Source of the DNA: Syntrophobacteraceae bacterium
GTDB taxonomy: Bacteria > Desulfobacterota > Syntrophobacteria > Syntrophobacterales > Syntrophobacteraceae
Assembly (NCBI GenBank): GCA_025454175.1
Contig: JALOOX010000019.1
Location: forward strand, 1-52,479
DNA length: 52,479 bases
Direction of reading: 5' to 3'
The notes under the pieces were generated by a model. The model ran no database searches, was not told where the DNA came from, and saw only the letters and a list, made by a program, of their open reading frames with translations. Made by a program: the position numbers and the translations under genes. Below, piece after piece: positions 15,853 through 24,255 of the stretch. How positions within the stretch are numbered: position 1 is the first letter of the stretch; every line of letters begins with the position of its first letter.

Positions 15853-17381
15853 GCATTCTCCTCCTCATCCGGCACTTCATCTTCTTCAATGATTTCGAGA
15901 TCCTCATCGAGGTCAATCTCCTCCCCCCCTTCATCCTCCGGGGAAACCACCCGGGGCTGGCTTTCGACGGGCAAAGCCTTGGCCGGGGCGATATCCAGCT
16001 GCAGGTCGCCGATGGTCTTCCGAAATTTCTCGGGATCGAGCTGAAGCTGCACATTGAACCGCTCCTGCTCGGAAGCCGGGTTTCGGGTGACCGGGGAGGC
16101 GAATTTCACATCGCCGAACCCCTCTATCTTGGACAGCTCCGGCAGGTATTTGATGGCGGACTTGCTCTCGCCCCGCAGGATGACCTGCCCCTTCCTGAGC
16201 GAAAAATAGTTCAGGGACGTGTCATCGGGAGTGATCTGGGTGAGCAGGGTCAGGAGCTCGAGGAGCGGGTAGCCTTCCATGTTGAACTGCGAGAGCGATT
16301 TCTGATCCTCCTCGAACTTCGCGATCTTAGTCTGAAGCTGCTCCACGGGCTTCCACTGCGCCTCGAGATTAGCCGTCTGCCTCTTCAGGCGCAGGGCCGT
16401 CTCCTTGAGCTGCCCCAGGCTGTGGACCTGATAGAGCGCGAAGAGCGCGTAGAGGCCTGCGACGGCAGCCACCGGCCACACCACCTTGGGGGCCTTCCAG
16501 GGCTTCAGGTAGAGGGGCTCCTCGAAAGTCCTGATCTCGTCCTGCTGGAACAGGTGCTCCATCCAGTGCTCGACGAGCTTGCCCCTCAACGCCTGGACGC
16601 GAACCGGCAGATGATCCCAGACCCAGCTGGTCTCGGCCCTGCGCTCGATGCTGTCCATGTCCTCGATGAGCTCGATGGTCGAGGGCTGTGAATCATCGAG
16701 CCCCTCGAGACAACGAATCCTCTCCTGCAGCAGCCTCAGGCTCAGGGAATTGTCCCCCACCAGGACGGAATCCAGCAGCAGGCCATGGTAGAAGCTGTGG
16801 ACCTCGAGCTGCGAGCGATGGGTCATGCGGGCAACGAGCTGCACCGGAAGAACGTCCGGGTCCGCATCCTCCCGGGGAGGCAGAAACACGCTGTAACAGA
16901 GGGCGGCCGGGAGCACGCCAAAGCTCCGAAACATGCCCGCCGAAAGGGTCTGGTGGAACTTGTCGTAGACATCTCGCTGGAGGTGGAAGATCGGGACCGA
17001 GAGATGGTCTTCGACCTGTACCGGGGGCCCCGAGAAGTGCAGAGTCCCCTCGACCTCGTGGAAGATGTTCTCCTGCCAGTCGAAGGTGAGGGCCTCATCC
17101 AGCTGGTCCTTCAGGGCCGCTGGGTAGACGGCCCGATGGAAGCTGTAAAACTCCAGGGGCAGCATGAGCAGGAGGCCGGCGTTCTTGCGGCCCCTCCCCC
17201 TCAGGTTGAGGCGGGCGAGGCAGTCGAATACCGACTCCTCCTCTCCGACGGCAACGCGCTCCACCAGGTTGACCTGCCACTTGCGCCACTGGCGATGGGC
17301 AGTCAGGATTTCCACCCGATCCTTTTCCACATAAACGGCCGTTATGTGATTGACTCTTTGCTTCATGAAGCGCTTCATCAT
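15849..17381 (-). CDS. gspL: type II secretion protein GspL
   Basis: About 510 residues. The N-terminal ~300 residues are a cytoplasmic actin-like domain of GspL/PilM type. A single membrane segment at ~305-325 (VVWPVAAVAGLYALFALYQV) follows, then a coiled coil and a PilN-like periplasmic domain (LLELLTLLTQITPDDTSLNYF, SAIKYLPELSKIEGFGDVKF). The tail is a very acidic stretch of about 25 residues. GspL links the GspE ATPase to GspM and GspC. The start is uncertain: ATG 17444, 17381 and 17378 are in frame; 17381 has CGGAG about 11 bases upstream. It follows gspK by about 130 bp. Confidence 0.82.
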   Translation of the reverse strand: MMKRFMKQRVNHITAVYVEKDRVEILTAHRQWRKWQVNLVERVAVGEEESVFDCLARLNLRGRGRKNAGLLLMLPLEFYSFHRAVYPAALKDQLDEALTFDWQENIFHEVEGTLHFSGPPVQVEDHLSVPIFHLQRDVYDKFHQTLSAGMFRSFGVLPAALCYSVFLPPREDADPDVLPVQLVARMTHRSQLEVHSFYHGLLLDSVLVGDNSLSLRLLQERIRCLEGLDDSQPSTIELIEDMDSIERRAETSWVWDHLPVRVQALRGKLVEHWMEHLFQQDEIRTFEEPLYLKPWKAPKVVWPVAAVAGLYALFALYQVHSLGQLKETALRLKRQTANLEAQWKPVEQLQTKIAKFEEDQKSLSQFNMEGYPLLELLTLLTQITPDDTSLNYFSLRKGQVILRGESKSAIKYLPELSKIEGFGDVKFASPVTRNPASEQERFNVQLQLDPEKFRKTIGDLQLDIAPAKALPVESQPRVVSPEDEGGEEIDLDEDLEIIEEDEVPDEEENA

Positions 17382-17510
17382 CGCAGCTGGACTCCGAGTC
17401 TCCTTGAATTTATCCGCTTTCCTTGTCGGGCCCGGCGCCTCCACGGGAACCGGCTCCCGACGCCCCCGCGAACGGTGCGCCTCCCCAACGACCCGATGCG
17501 AAAGGAAGGT

Positions 17511-18383
17511 CTACAGGATCTTCCGGTAGAGCACCTCGTAAGGCTTCTCTCCATCGGAAGTGTAGCGTACGATCAGCCACATGAGGACAGACGGCGGTCC
17601 GTTGAAGGACCTCCCCAACGAGAGGATACGGTAAATGCCGCCCTTCTCCCAGGTGATGATCTTTTCCTCCAGCTCGTCCCACGGTTCTTCATCCAGGATG
17701 AGCTGGTTCCTCCCATGAACGGTCAGCAGGCTGAACAGGGAGCCGCTCGCGGGCAAGGCGGCATCCCAGAACCCTCCATAGGGATTCTGCTCGGGAGGGG
17801 CGTTCTGGTAACCATAGAAGAGCTGTGGCGTCATGCCGGGAATCAGAAGCATCTGGTCAAGACTGAGCAGCGGGCCGTTGAACGGCGGGTATGGGACCCC
17901 CTGGCTCTCGTAATAGTCTTTCTCGCCCCCATGCAGTCTCTGGAAGTCGTCGGGGTCGGTGAAATCCGCCACCAGGTCCGCCAGTCGCTCGGCATCCGCC
18001 TCGGCCATTCCGGCGCGCTCGAGCACCAGCCGAAGCTGCTCGGGGGGAGTGATGTTGACGTTGACCTTCCTGCCCTCCGCTTCGATGATGACCACGGCCT
18101 GCCCGGTTTCATACTGCACCAGGTGGGGCTTGCCGTTGGGCTGCCAGCTCTCCTCGGCCGTGCGGCCGAGTCCCAGGTCCAGGGGCTCACCCATGCGAGC
18201 CAGGGCCTCGAAACACCCGCCTATGGCGAGATACAGGGCCTGGGACCTGCGATGCCCGTGCACCTGCTCTTCTCCCTGCAAACGGCTTTCGGCGCCGATC
18301 TGAAGAGCGAACCACATGGTGAGGGCACAGATCCAGAGGACGGCAATGATGATGACGCCGTCCTCGCGCCGGAGCAGGGTCAT
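17511..18383 (-). CDS. gspK: minor pseudopilin GspK
   Basis: 290 residues. The N-terminus has a short leader and prepilin-type hydrophobic helix (DGVIIIAVLWICALTMWFAL), but without a canonical Phe at +1, as is common in GspK. The large globular domain carries the helix-hairpin-helix-like segment RLADLVADFTDPDDFQRLHG and LLSLDQMLLIPGMTPQLFYG, typical of T2SSK. GspK caps the pseudopilus tip with GspI and GspJ. Its ATG overlaps the gspJ stop (ATGA). Confidence 0.9.
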   Translation of the reverse strand: MTLLRREDGVIIIAVLWICALTMWFALQIGAESRLQGEEQVHGHRRSQALYLAIGGCFEALARMGEPLDLGLGRTAEESWQPNGKPHLVQYETGQAVVIIEAEGRKVNVNITPPEQLRLVLERAGMAEADAERLADLVADFTDPDDFQRLHGGEKDYYESQGVPYPPFNGPLLSLDQMLLIPGMTPQLFYGYQNAPPEQNPYGGFWDAALPASGSLFSLLTVHGRNQLILDEEPWDELEEKIITWEKGGIYRILSLGRSFNGPPSVLMWLIVRYTSDGEKPYEVLYRKIL

Positions 18384-19186
18384 TGTCTCCTCCCAAGGCC
18401 CGAGTCTTCGAATGCCCCTTCTTGGGTCCGCTTCGGAAACAGGGCGTTGGGGACCATGGCCGCCGCCATCCGATCCCGACCGTCCGGCGTCCAGGTCACC
18501 ACAACGACGCCGGGGATGGCCCCATCGCCCTGCCAGTTCTCCTCGAAGCTCTCGGTTTCGCCGCTATCGGCATACGAGAAGGTCATCTCGGCGACCGCCG
18601 TGGAGAAGAAGCCCCTGCGCTTCTTGTCCTTGCCCGGCATGAACTTCATGAACTCCTCGATGATTTCGGTATTGTACGGATCAAAAGGGATCTCGGCATA
18701 GTAAAGGGCCTTGTCCCTGGGGACGAAGACATAACGGGCCACCACGGGGGCTCCCCTGGTGATGGCCTTGACCGAATGGGCCGTGGCGAAGGTCAGGGAG
18801 CGAGCATCGGCCTTGAACACCGGAACGAGCTCCTGATCGATCCGGACCGGCTGGGGCTCGAAGGTGGCGAGCTGCCACTTGAGGAGATCGATGACCGCGG
18901 GCATGTCGCTGGGCGCCTGGTGCTGCTGGCGCTCCCAGATTCGGAGCGAAAAACCGAGAGCCACGGAAATGATCCCCATGACCAGCGAAGAAATGAGGGT
19001 GGCGATGACCAGCTCGACGAGAGTGAACCCTTTCGATTCGAGGCAGAGTGCGATCCGCCGGGATGCTGCCCCGCAAACCGCCCGACCAGGGGCATGCTGC
19101 CGCATCACCCTGCACACCCGGCTCTCCCGAACCGTCCCGTCCACTGAATCTCTCACTCCCATTGGCATCACCCGGCCCACCGTCAC
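18380..19186 (-). CDS. gspJ: minor pseudopilin GspJ
   Basis: 268 residues from the first start. A prepilin cleavage motif KGFTLVELVIATLISSLVMG begins at residue 52, which gives an unusually long leader. A start at ATG 19105 would leave a 25-residue leader and is a reasonable alternative; the farthest start is GTG 19186, 9 bp after gspI. The globular part has the GspJ-type ELVPVFKADARSLTF, RGAPVVARYVFVPRDKALYY and FSYADSG blocks. It forms part of the pseudopilus tip complex. The stop overlaps the gspK start. Confidence 0.85.
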   Translation of the reverse strand: MTVGRVMPMGVRDSVDGTVRESRVCRVMRQHAPGRAVCGAASRRIALCLESKGFTLVELVIATLISSLVMGIISVALGFSLRIWERQQHQAPSDMPAVIDLLKWQLATFEPQPVRIDQELVPVFKADARSLTFATAHSVKAITRGAPVVARYVFVPRDKALYYAEIPFDPYNTEIIEEFMKFMPGKDKKRRGFFSTAVAEMTFSYADSGETESFEENWQGDGAIPGVVVVTWTPDGRDRMAAAMVPNALFPKRTQEGAFEDSGLGRRQ

Positions 19187-19195
19187 TTCCGTCGC

Positions 19196-19603
19196 CTAAT
19201 CCAGGGCCGACTTGGGCACCAGCACGCTCATCTCGAGCCTCTGCCCCTTGCAGCTCAGCAGCACCCGATACAGCTCTCCGGGAGAGTCTGCCTCCCCGAA
19301 GTCATCCATGCCCGGCACCTTGACGGCCGCAATGAAAACCGGCGGGGCATCCCGGAATGCCTTGACCACCATCTGCCCTTCATGGATCCTCTCCGGTTGA
19401 ATGAGGATCTGCTGGGCCACCGCATTGAGATACGGCTGCACCACGCTTTTTTCCTTGACCCGGTGGCTGTACTGCAGCGAGGAGGAAATGGCCCCCATGG
19501 CTCCCCCCAGGATGATCACCCCGATGGTGAGAGCCACCATGACTTCGAGGAGGGTGAATCCCCTCGCCTCGCCGAGGTCAATCGTCGTTCCGCCGTGCTT
19601 CAT
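19196..19603 (-). CDS. gspI: minor pseudopilin GspI
   Basis: 135 residues, normal for GspI. A short leader ends in ARG, followed by FTLLEVMVALTIGVIILGGA, a prepilin peptidase site with Glu at +5. The small globular domain has YLNAVAQQILIQPE, a degenerate form of the GspI ...A.n.l.e... helix. It initiates the tip complex with GspJ and GspK. The ATG overlaps the gspH stop by 4 bp. Confidence 0.88.
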   Translation of the reverse strand: MKHGGTTIDLGEARGFTLLEVMVALTIGVIILGGAMGAISSSLQYSHRVKEKSVVQPYLNAVAQQILIQPERIHEGQMVVKAFRDAPPVFIAAVKVPGMDDFGEADSPGELYRVLLSCKGQRLEMSVLVPKSALD

Positions 19604-20082
19604 CGCCTTTCCACCCTGCTCACTCGAATGCTCCCCACCAGTGGGTGGATCGAGATCAGAAAAGCTCTCTCCTTGTCGAAGACCACCTCGATGTCCCCAC
19701 CCGAAAGGCTTCCATCGGGGTAGAACACCACCAGGTGATCCTGGTTTACGGGGTCGCGCTCCAAATCATCACTGTAGATATCCACGTGATCGGGAACGCG
19801 TCGGTTGGGGGGATCACCGATATCGTAAAGCCGCTCCGACGGTCGGATGCGAAAGGCGGTCATCTGCCCCGAGTTCATGGCGATGAGACGCCCGCGCTTC
19901 AGCGTCTGGACGAAATCCTGCAGAAACTCGCGGTCTTCCATCTTCCTCCAGCCGGCGCCAACTCTCGGCAGAACCACCGCCAAGATCAGGGAGATGATGA
20001 TCAGCACCAGCACCACCTCGACCATGGTGAAGCCCATGCCGGACCTGGGTTTTCGCATCGACGGCAAGGATGTGAGGGCCAT
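19600..20082 (-). CDS. gspH: pseudopilin GspH
   Basis: 160 residues from ATG 20082. A prepilin site GFTMVEVVLVLIIISLILAVVLP is followed by a domain with DFVQTLKRGRLIAMNSGQMTAFRI and VVFYPDGSLSGGDIEVVF. That last block is the GspH signature (FYPDGS..GG.I.l), and it separates this gene from gspG, whose calcium-binding C-terminus is absent. Starts at TTG 20121, ATG 20082 and ATG 20058 are possible; CCGGAA precedes 20082. It lies about 55 bp after gspF, where gspG usually sits. Confidence 0.85.
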   Translation of the reverse strand: MALTSLPSMRKPRSGMGFTMVEVVLVLIIISLILAVVLPRVGAGWRKMEDREFLQDFVQTLKRGRLIAMNSGQMTAFRIRPSERLYDIGDPPNRRVPDHVDIYSDDLERDPVNQDHLVVFYPDGSLSGGDIEVVFDKERAFLISIHPLVGSIRVSRVERR

Positions 20083-20137
20083 GGAATTCCGGACCGCCCG
20101 CGCTGGTTTTCGAGGCGCCAATGGACGCCGAGCCAGC

Positions 20138-21325
20138 CTAGAACTGAATCTCGTTGATGCCGAAAATGGCCGTGAACATGCTCATGACCATGATGGCGAT
20201 GATGAGTCCCGTCGTGATGATCACCACCGGTTCCATCAGAGCCATCATGCGCTGGAGACTCCTCTGCAGCTCCCTTTCGAAATGGTCCCCCAGTCCCAGG
20301 AGGCCGTCGCCCAGGCTTCCCTGCTCCTCGGAAATCCGCAGCATGGTCCCCATCCTCGGAGGAAAGGTCTGCTGGGAGCGGAAGTAGTTGCTCATGGACC
20401 GTCCAGCCTTTATTTCCCGGTGAAGGGGCACCATCGCCTCCTTCAGAACGCTGTTCATGAGCACCTGCTCGCCCAGGCTCAGCGCTTTCAGGAGCGGAAC
20501 GCCCGATTGCAGCATGGTTCCGAGGGTCCGGCAGAATCGCGTCAGCTCACCGTGCAGCACCAGATAGCGGGTGAAAGGGATCTTGATCAACAGTCGATCG
20601 ATGCCGCGCCGCACCGAGGGCTGCCGGTACAGATAGCGCCCGCCCCAGTAGAAAACGCCCAGCAAGACGGGAAATATCCATCCGTATTCCTTCAGAAACA
20701 CCCCCAGCTGGAGCAGGATGTTCGTCAGCAGCGGAACCTCCTGGTTCAGGTCGCGGAAAATCTGGGCAAACTTGGGGATCACATAGACCAGGAGGATCAC
20801 CATGGAGACAATGCTGATGCTGAAAAGGATGATGGGATAGATCATGGATGAGACGAGACTTTGGCGAAAGACCCGACGCTGCTCGAGGTACTGGGCCAGC
20901 CGCTTGAGGATGGGGCCCAGGGTCCCGCTGGCCTCGCCCGCTCGGATCATGTGGTCCGAGAGATCGCCGAAGACATCCCGGTACCTGCCGATGGCCCCCG
21001 AAAGGTCGCTTCCTCCCTGAACCTCCTCGAGCAAATCCCGCACGACCTTCTGAAAGACCTTGTGGGTTTGATTGGTGCTGATGAGAGCCAGGGCACGATC
21101 CACGGGCAGACCGGCCGAAAGCAGGTCCGAAAGATCGAAAAAGAACCGAATGACGTGCTCCTCGGGTACCCTCCGTGGTCTGCTCCCGCGAACGGCCTTG
21201 ACCTTGAGCGGATAGAGCCGACCGGACTTGAGCTTGCGCGCCGCATCGCTTTCCGAGAGGGCTTCCATGACCCCGCGATGCGTCTGCCCCTGGAGGTCGC
21301 GAGCCTGGTACTGGAAATATGCCAT
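20138..21325 (-). CDS. gspF: type II secretion platform protein GspF
   Basis: 395 residues, typical. Two T2SSF domains each with the SGL(P/..)...L repeat: LSDLLSAGLPVDRALALIS and LGTMLQSGVPLLKALSLGEQ. Three hydrophobic segments at ~165-190, ~215-235 and ~370-390 match GspF topology. It is the polytopic inner-membrane protein that couples the GspE ATPase to pseudopilus assembly. The gene is 164 bp after gspE, a gap filled by a palindromic repeat, so it may be less tightly coupled to gspE than usual. Confidence 0.95.
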   Translation of the reverse strand: MAYFQYQARDLQGQTHRGVMEALSESDAARKLKSGRLYPLKVKAVRGSRPRRVPEEHVIRFFFDLSDLLSAGLPVDRALALISTNQTHKVFQKVVRDLLEEVQGGSDLSGAIGRYRDVFGDLSDHMIRAGEASGTLGPILKRLAQYLEQRRVFRQSLVSSMIYPIILFSISIVSMVILLVYVIPKFAQIFRDLNQEVPLLTNILLQLGVFLKEYGWIFPVLLGVFYWGGRYLYRQPSVRRGIDRLLIKIPFTRYLVLHGELTRFCRTLGTMLQSGVPLLKALSLGEQVLMNSVLKEAMVPLHREIKAGRSMSNYFRSQQTFPPRMGTMLRISEEQGSLGDGLLGLGDHFERELQRSLQRMMALMEPVVIITTGLIIAIMVMSMFTAIFGINEIQF

Positions 21326-21362
21326 GGAAAAAATCCCCTATTCCCCCCGCGGTTCCAGGAGG

Positions 21363-21485
21363 CTGTCCGACAACTGTCATTTCGAGCGATAGCGAGAAAT
21401 CTCGCTCGCAGTAACACCTCGACTTTTCGAGATTTCTCTCTTCGCTACGCTCCGTTCGAAATGACAACGAGGTGTTCTCGGACAA
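21363..21485. repeat. TCATTTCGA palindromic repeat, copy 1
   Basis: An imperfect inverted repeat: CTGTCATTTCGAGCGATAGC at the left and, inverted at the right, TTGTCATTTCGAACGGAGCG, with GAGAAATCTCG-type inner arms on both sides. Outer GTCCGA sequences also pair. It fills the gspE-gspF gap. A second copy lies at 49583-49694 in the opposite orientation. Confidence 0.85.
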
Positions 21486-21489
21486 CCTC

Positions 21490-23196
21490 TTAGGAGGCCA
21501 GCGAGAGACTGGTCACCCGAAGCACTTCGGACAGCGTCGTCTGACCCGCCAGGGCTTTGCTGTAGCCATGATAGAGCAGCGGCCGGTAGCCTTCCTGGAA
21601 TGCAACCTGGGATATGGTCCCCGCGCTCTTGCCGGCAACAATGGCCGAGCGCACCGCGTCCCCCACGGGAAGCACCTCGAAGATCGCTTCCCGCCCCCTG
21701 AACCCCGTGTGCCCGCACTTTTCACAACCCCGGTTGTGGTAAAGCGTCACCGTCTCGGGCAGATCCTGGATCAAATCCCTCAATCGAGCATAGTCGGCCT
21801 CCCGGGCCTCGTAGGGCTCCTTGCAGCTTGGGCACAGAAGCCTGACCAACCGCTGGGCCACGATGGCAAGCAGCGAATCCGCCATGAGAAACGATTCGAT
21901 GCCGATATCACGCAAACGCGTGATGGCGCCCGGAGCGTCGTTGGTGTGCAGGGTCGAGAGGACCAGGTGCCCGGTCAAGGCCGACTCGATGGCGATATCC
22001 GCCGTCTCCTTGTCCCTGATCTCGCCAATGAGCAGCACATCGGGGTCCTGCCGCACCAGGGAGCGCAAGGCGTTGGCGAAGGTGAGATCGATCTGGGGCT
22101 TGACCTGAATCTGGTTGATTCCGTTGATCTGGTACTCGACGGGATCCTCGACGGTCAGGATCTTCCTCGAAACCTTGTTGAGCCGCTTGAGCACTCCATA
22201 CAGCGTGGTGGTCTTCCCCGACCCCGTCGGGCCGGTCACCAGGATCATTCCATAAGGCCGCTCGATGAGGCTCTCGATGAACTCATACTGCCGCGGCTCC
22301 ATTCCGAGCGTGTTCAGGTTGTACTCGACGCTCTCCTGGGCGAGCAGTCGCAGCACCACGCTTTCGCCGTAGATCGTGGGCACGGTGGAGACACGGATAT
22401 CCACCTCGCGGTTGCCGAACCTCAGCTTGATCTTGCCGTCCTGGGGAAGCCTTCGCTCGGCGATATTCAGGTTGGCCATGAGCTTCAAGCGGCTCACAAT
22501 GGCGGGCTGCATCGTCTTGGGAGGCTCATCGAGCTCGAAAAGAACGCCGTCCACCCGGGCCCGAACCTGAAAAGAGCGCTCGAAGGGCTCGAAATGAATG
22601 TCCGAGGCCCTCATGTCGAGGGCACGCGAAATGAGAACATTCACGAGCCTCACAATGGGGGCTTCCTGGGCAAGCCCCTTGAGATGCTCGAGGTCCTCCT
22701 CGAACGCGTCCCCATGGATCACCGAGCCTTCCTCACCCCTGGACAAGGCCTCCGCCTCCCGCGCCGCGGTCCCGTATAGGCGGTCAATGGCCGTTCGAAT
22801 CTCCTCCTTCTGCCCCAGGCAAAGACTGATCTCCATTCCCTCGAAATAATCCCCAAGAATATTCAGCAAGGGGATATCCAGGGGGCTGTTCACCACAACC
22901 CTCACCCGGCCCGCTTCCACCTGAATGGGAAGCACGGCATGCTTGCGAAGGAAGAACATGGAAACGCCCTCCAGGAGCACGGGCTTCTCGGGATAGTCCT
23001 CGCGACCGAGCAGGGGCAGCTTCAGATGGTCCGCCAGGACCTTAAGCACCCGGTTTTCATCGGTTATGCCAATGTCCTCGAAGGCATCGACGAAGGAGAG
23101 CCCACCGGTGAAATAGGTCTTCTGCAACTGCTTGAGCTGGTCGTCGGCGAGGTTGAGCTCCTTCTGGAAGGTGCGAAGAACGGAAATGTCCTGCAT
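21490..23196 (-). CDS. gspE: type II secretion ATPase GspE
   Basis: 568 residues. N-terminal MshEN-type domain (~1-140), then the secretion ATPase core: RASDIHFEPFE (Asp box/His), Walker A GPTGSGKTTTLYG at about 322, LRQDPDVLLIGEIRD (Walker B), STLHTNDAPGA (His box). A tetracysteine zinc site, LCPSCKEPYE and CEKCG, lies in the C-terminal domain, as in GspE/PilB. It powers pseudopilus growth at the cytoplasmic face. ATG 23196 is preceded by CAGGAG; an in-frame ATG 60 bp upstream is not. First gene of the operon, divergent from the gspC-like gene 315 bp away. Confidence 0.95.
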   Translation of the reverse strand: MQDISVLRTFQKELNLADDQLKQLQKTYFTGGLSFVDAFEDIGITDENRVLKVLADHLKLPLLGREDYPEKPVLLEGVSMFFLRKHAVLPIQVEAGRVRVVVNSPLDIPLLNILGDYFEGMEISLCLGQKEEIRTAIDRLYGTAAREAEALSRGEEGSVIHGDAFEEDLEHLKGLAQEAPIVRLVNVLISRALDMRASDIHFEPFERSFQVRARVDGVLFELDEPPKTMQPAIVSRLKLMANLNIAERRLPQDGKIKLRFGNREVDIRVSTVPTIYGESVVLRLLAQESVEYNLNTLGMEPRQYEFIESLIERPYGMILVTGPTGSGKTTTLYGVLKRLNKVSRKILTVEDPVEYQINGINQIQVKPQIDLTFANALRSLVRQDPDVLLIGEIRDKETADIAIESALTGHLVLSTLHTNDAPGAITRLRDIGIESFLMADSLLAIVAQRLVRLLCPSCKEPYEAREADYARLRDLIQDLPETVTLYHNRGCEKCGHTGFRGREAIFEVLPVGDAVRSAIVAGKSAGTISQVAFQEGYRPLLYHGYSKALAGQTTLSEVLRVTSLSLAS

Positions 23197-23318
23197 ATGT
23201 TCTCCTGAAGAGGGTTGACCCGGAATCATGCCGGAAATTCTTAACAGATCCCTCAATGAATGTAAACGTCACCTCATGCTCGGCCGCTTCCGAGACATGC
23301 CACGCCTGCCCGCCTCTC

Positions 23319-23352
23319 CAATGCTGTTGAAACAAGCTCATCAACAGCATTG
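23319..23352. promoter_or_regulatory. 12-bp perfect inverted repeat between gspE and gspC
   Basis: CAATGCTGTTGA, a 10-nt spacer, then TCAACAGCATTG. It lies in the 315-bp divergent region and has no U-tract. It could be an operator shared by both promoters or a stable leader hairpin of the gspE transcript. Confidence 0.5.
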
Positions 23353-23511
23353 CCCCGCCTCGCCCGGAAAGCCCAAGGCCGCCCCCAATCCTCTTCTCAC
23401 TGATTCGATCCCACCAGACCTTGATCAATAATTTAAGCGGTTTTCATAAATCGCGAAAGGATTTATATTCCCGTGCGGGTGACGTACTGTCGTCATGAAT
23501 GAGGAGATGTT

Positions 23512-24216
23512 ATGCAATCATCAAGAGCTTTGCTGATGCTGAGGATCGCCTTCACGGGCGTTCTTATGGCCGGTTTCTCCGCTCCATGCTTCTCAAGTCC
23601 CGTCGTCGTCGAAAGGAACCTCTTTTCCCCCGACCGGAAACCGCCGTCCCCCGATTCAGAGGCCTCCTCGTCGGCGGGCTCCTCGCCGGCCGTTCCCCCC
23701 AAGGCGCTGCAACTGGATGGCATCTTCATTCATGGAGACACCCGCAAGGCGCTGGTCCGCTTCAAGGGCCAGGCGGCCGGCAAGGACAAGGGCAAGGACA
23801 GCTCTCCCTTTGTCTCCGTGCGAGAAGGGGACAAGATCAGCGATTACGTGGTGAACAAGATCGGGTCCAAAAGTATTTTCGTCGAAAAAGGCGGGCAGAC
23901 CTTCGAGATTTATCTCTACGCCTCCGGAAAGGTGCTGCCCCCGCTGGCTCCTGCCGCACCGCCCCCGACAGCTCCCGCCCCTGAGCCCGCCGGAGAGACC
24001 ATCGGCGATCGGCGCGCTCGCCGCGGACAGCCCCCTCAGCCCGGAGCTTCCCCCGGGGAGGAGGGTATGGGAGAAGTCGGAGGCGTGAACATCGGCGAAC
24101 GCCCACAGCGGGTGCCCCGCAGCCGATCGCCCAACGATCCACGTCAGCGGGTGCAGATACCTGACGACGAAATGCCCGATGAAATGGACGAAGAGCTTGA
24201 CATGGGGGAGGAGTAG
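23512..24216 (+). CDS. gspC: GspC/PulC-like type II secretion protein
   Basis: 234 residues. An N-terminal hydrophobic stretch (~7-28) could be a membrane anchor or signal peptide. The homology region follows: VVERNLFSPDRK at ~32, LQLDGIFIHGDTRKALVRFKG at ~66 and FVSVREGDKISDYVVNKIGSK to about 145, the GspC HR pattern (..RNLF....., L.L.G......s.A.i.......q.y..Gd.i). In place of a PDZ or coiled-coil domain there is a ~90-residue Pro-rich then Asp/Glu-rich tail. GspC links the inner platform to secretin N domains. It is transcribed away from gspE, not at the operon head as in classical loci. Naming rests on the HR pattern and location. Confidence 0.72.
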   Translation: MQSSRALLMLRIAFTGVLMAGFSAPCFSSPVVVERNLFSPDRKPPSPDSEASSSAGSSPAVPPKALQLDGIFIHGDTRKALVRFKGQAAGKDKGKDSSPFVSVREGDKISDYVVNKIGSKSIFVEKGGQTFEIYLYASGKVLPPLAPAAPPPTAPAPEPAGETIGDRRARRGQPPQPGASPGEEGMGEVGGVNIGERPQRVPRSRSPNDPRQRVQIPDDEMPDEMDEELDMGEE

Positions 24217-24255
24217 TGTGTTTAAGGAGGGACCCCTCGATGGGCGGCGGAGAGC

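Noticed and set aside
16785..18701. A long plus-strand open frame opposite gspL-gspK-gspJ
   Set aside because: It spans three well-supported genes and matches no protein pattern.
12717..23196. Type IV pilus assembly locus in place of type II secretion
   Set aside because: GspK, GspJ, GspI and GspH signatures and the secretin order fit T2SS; no PilA, PilT or PilQ-type AMIN domain is present.
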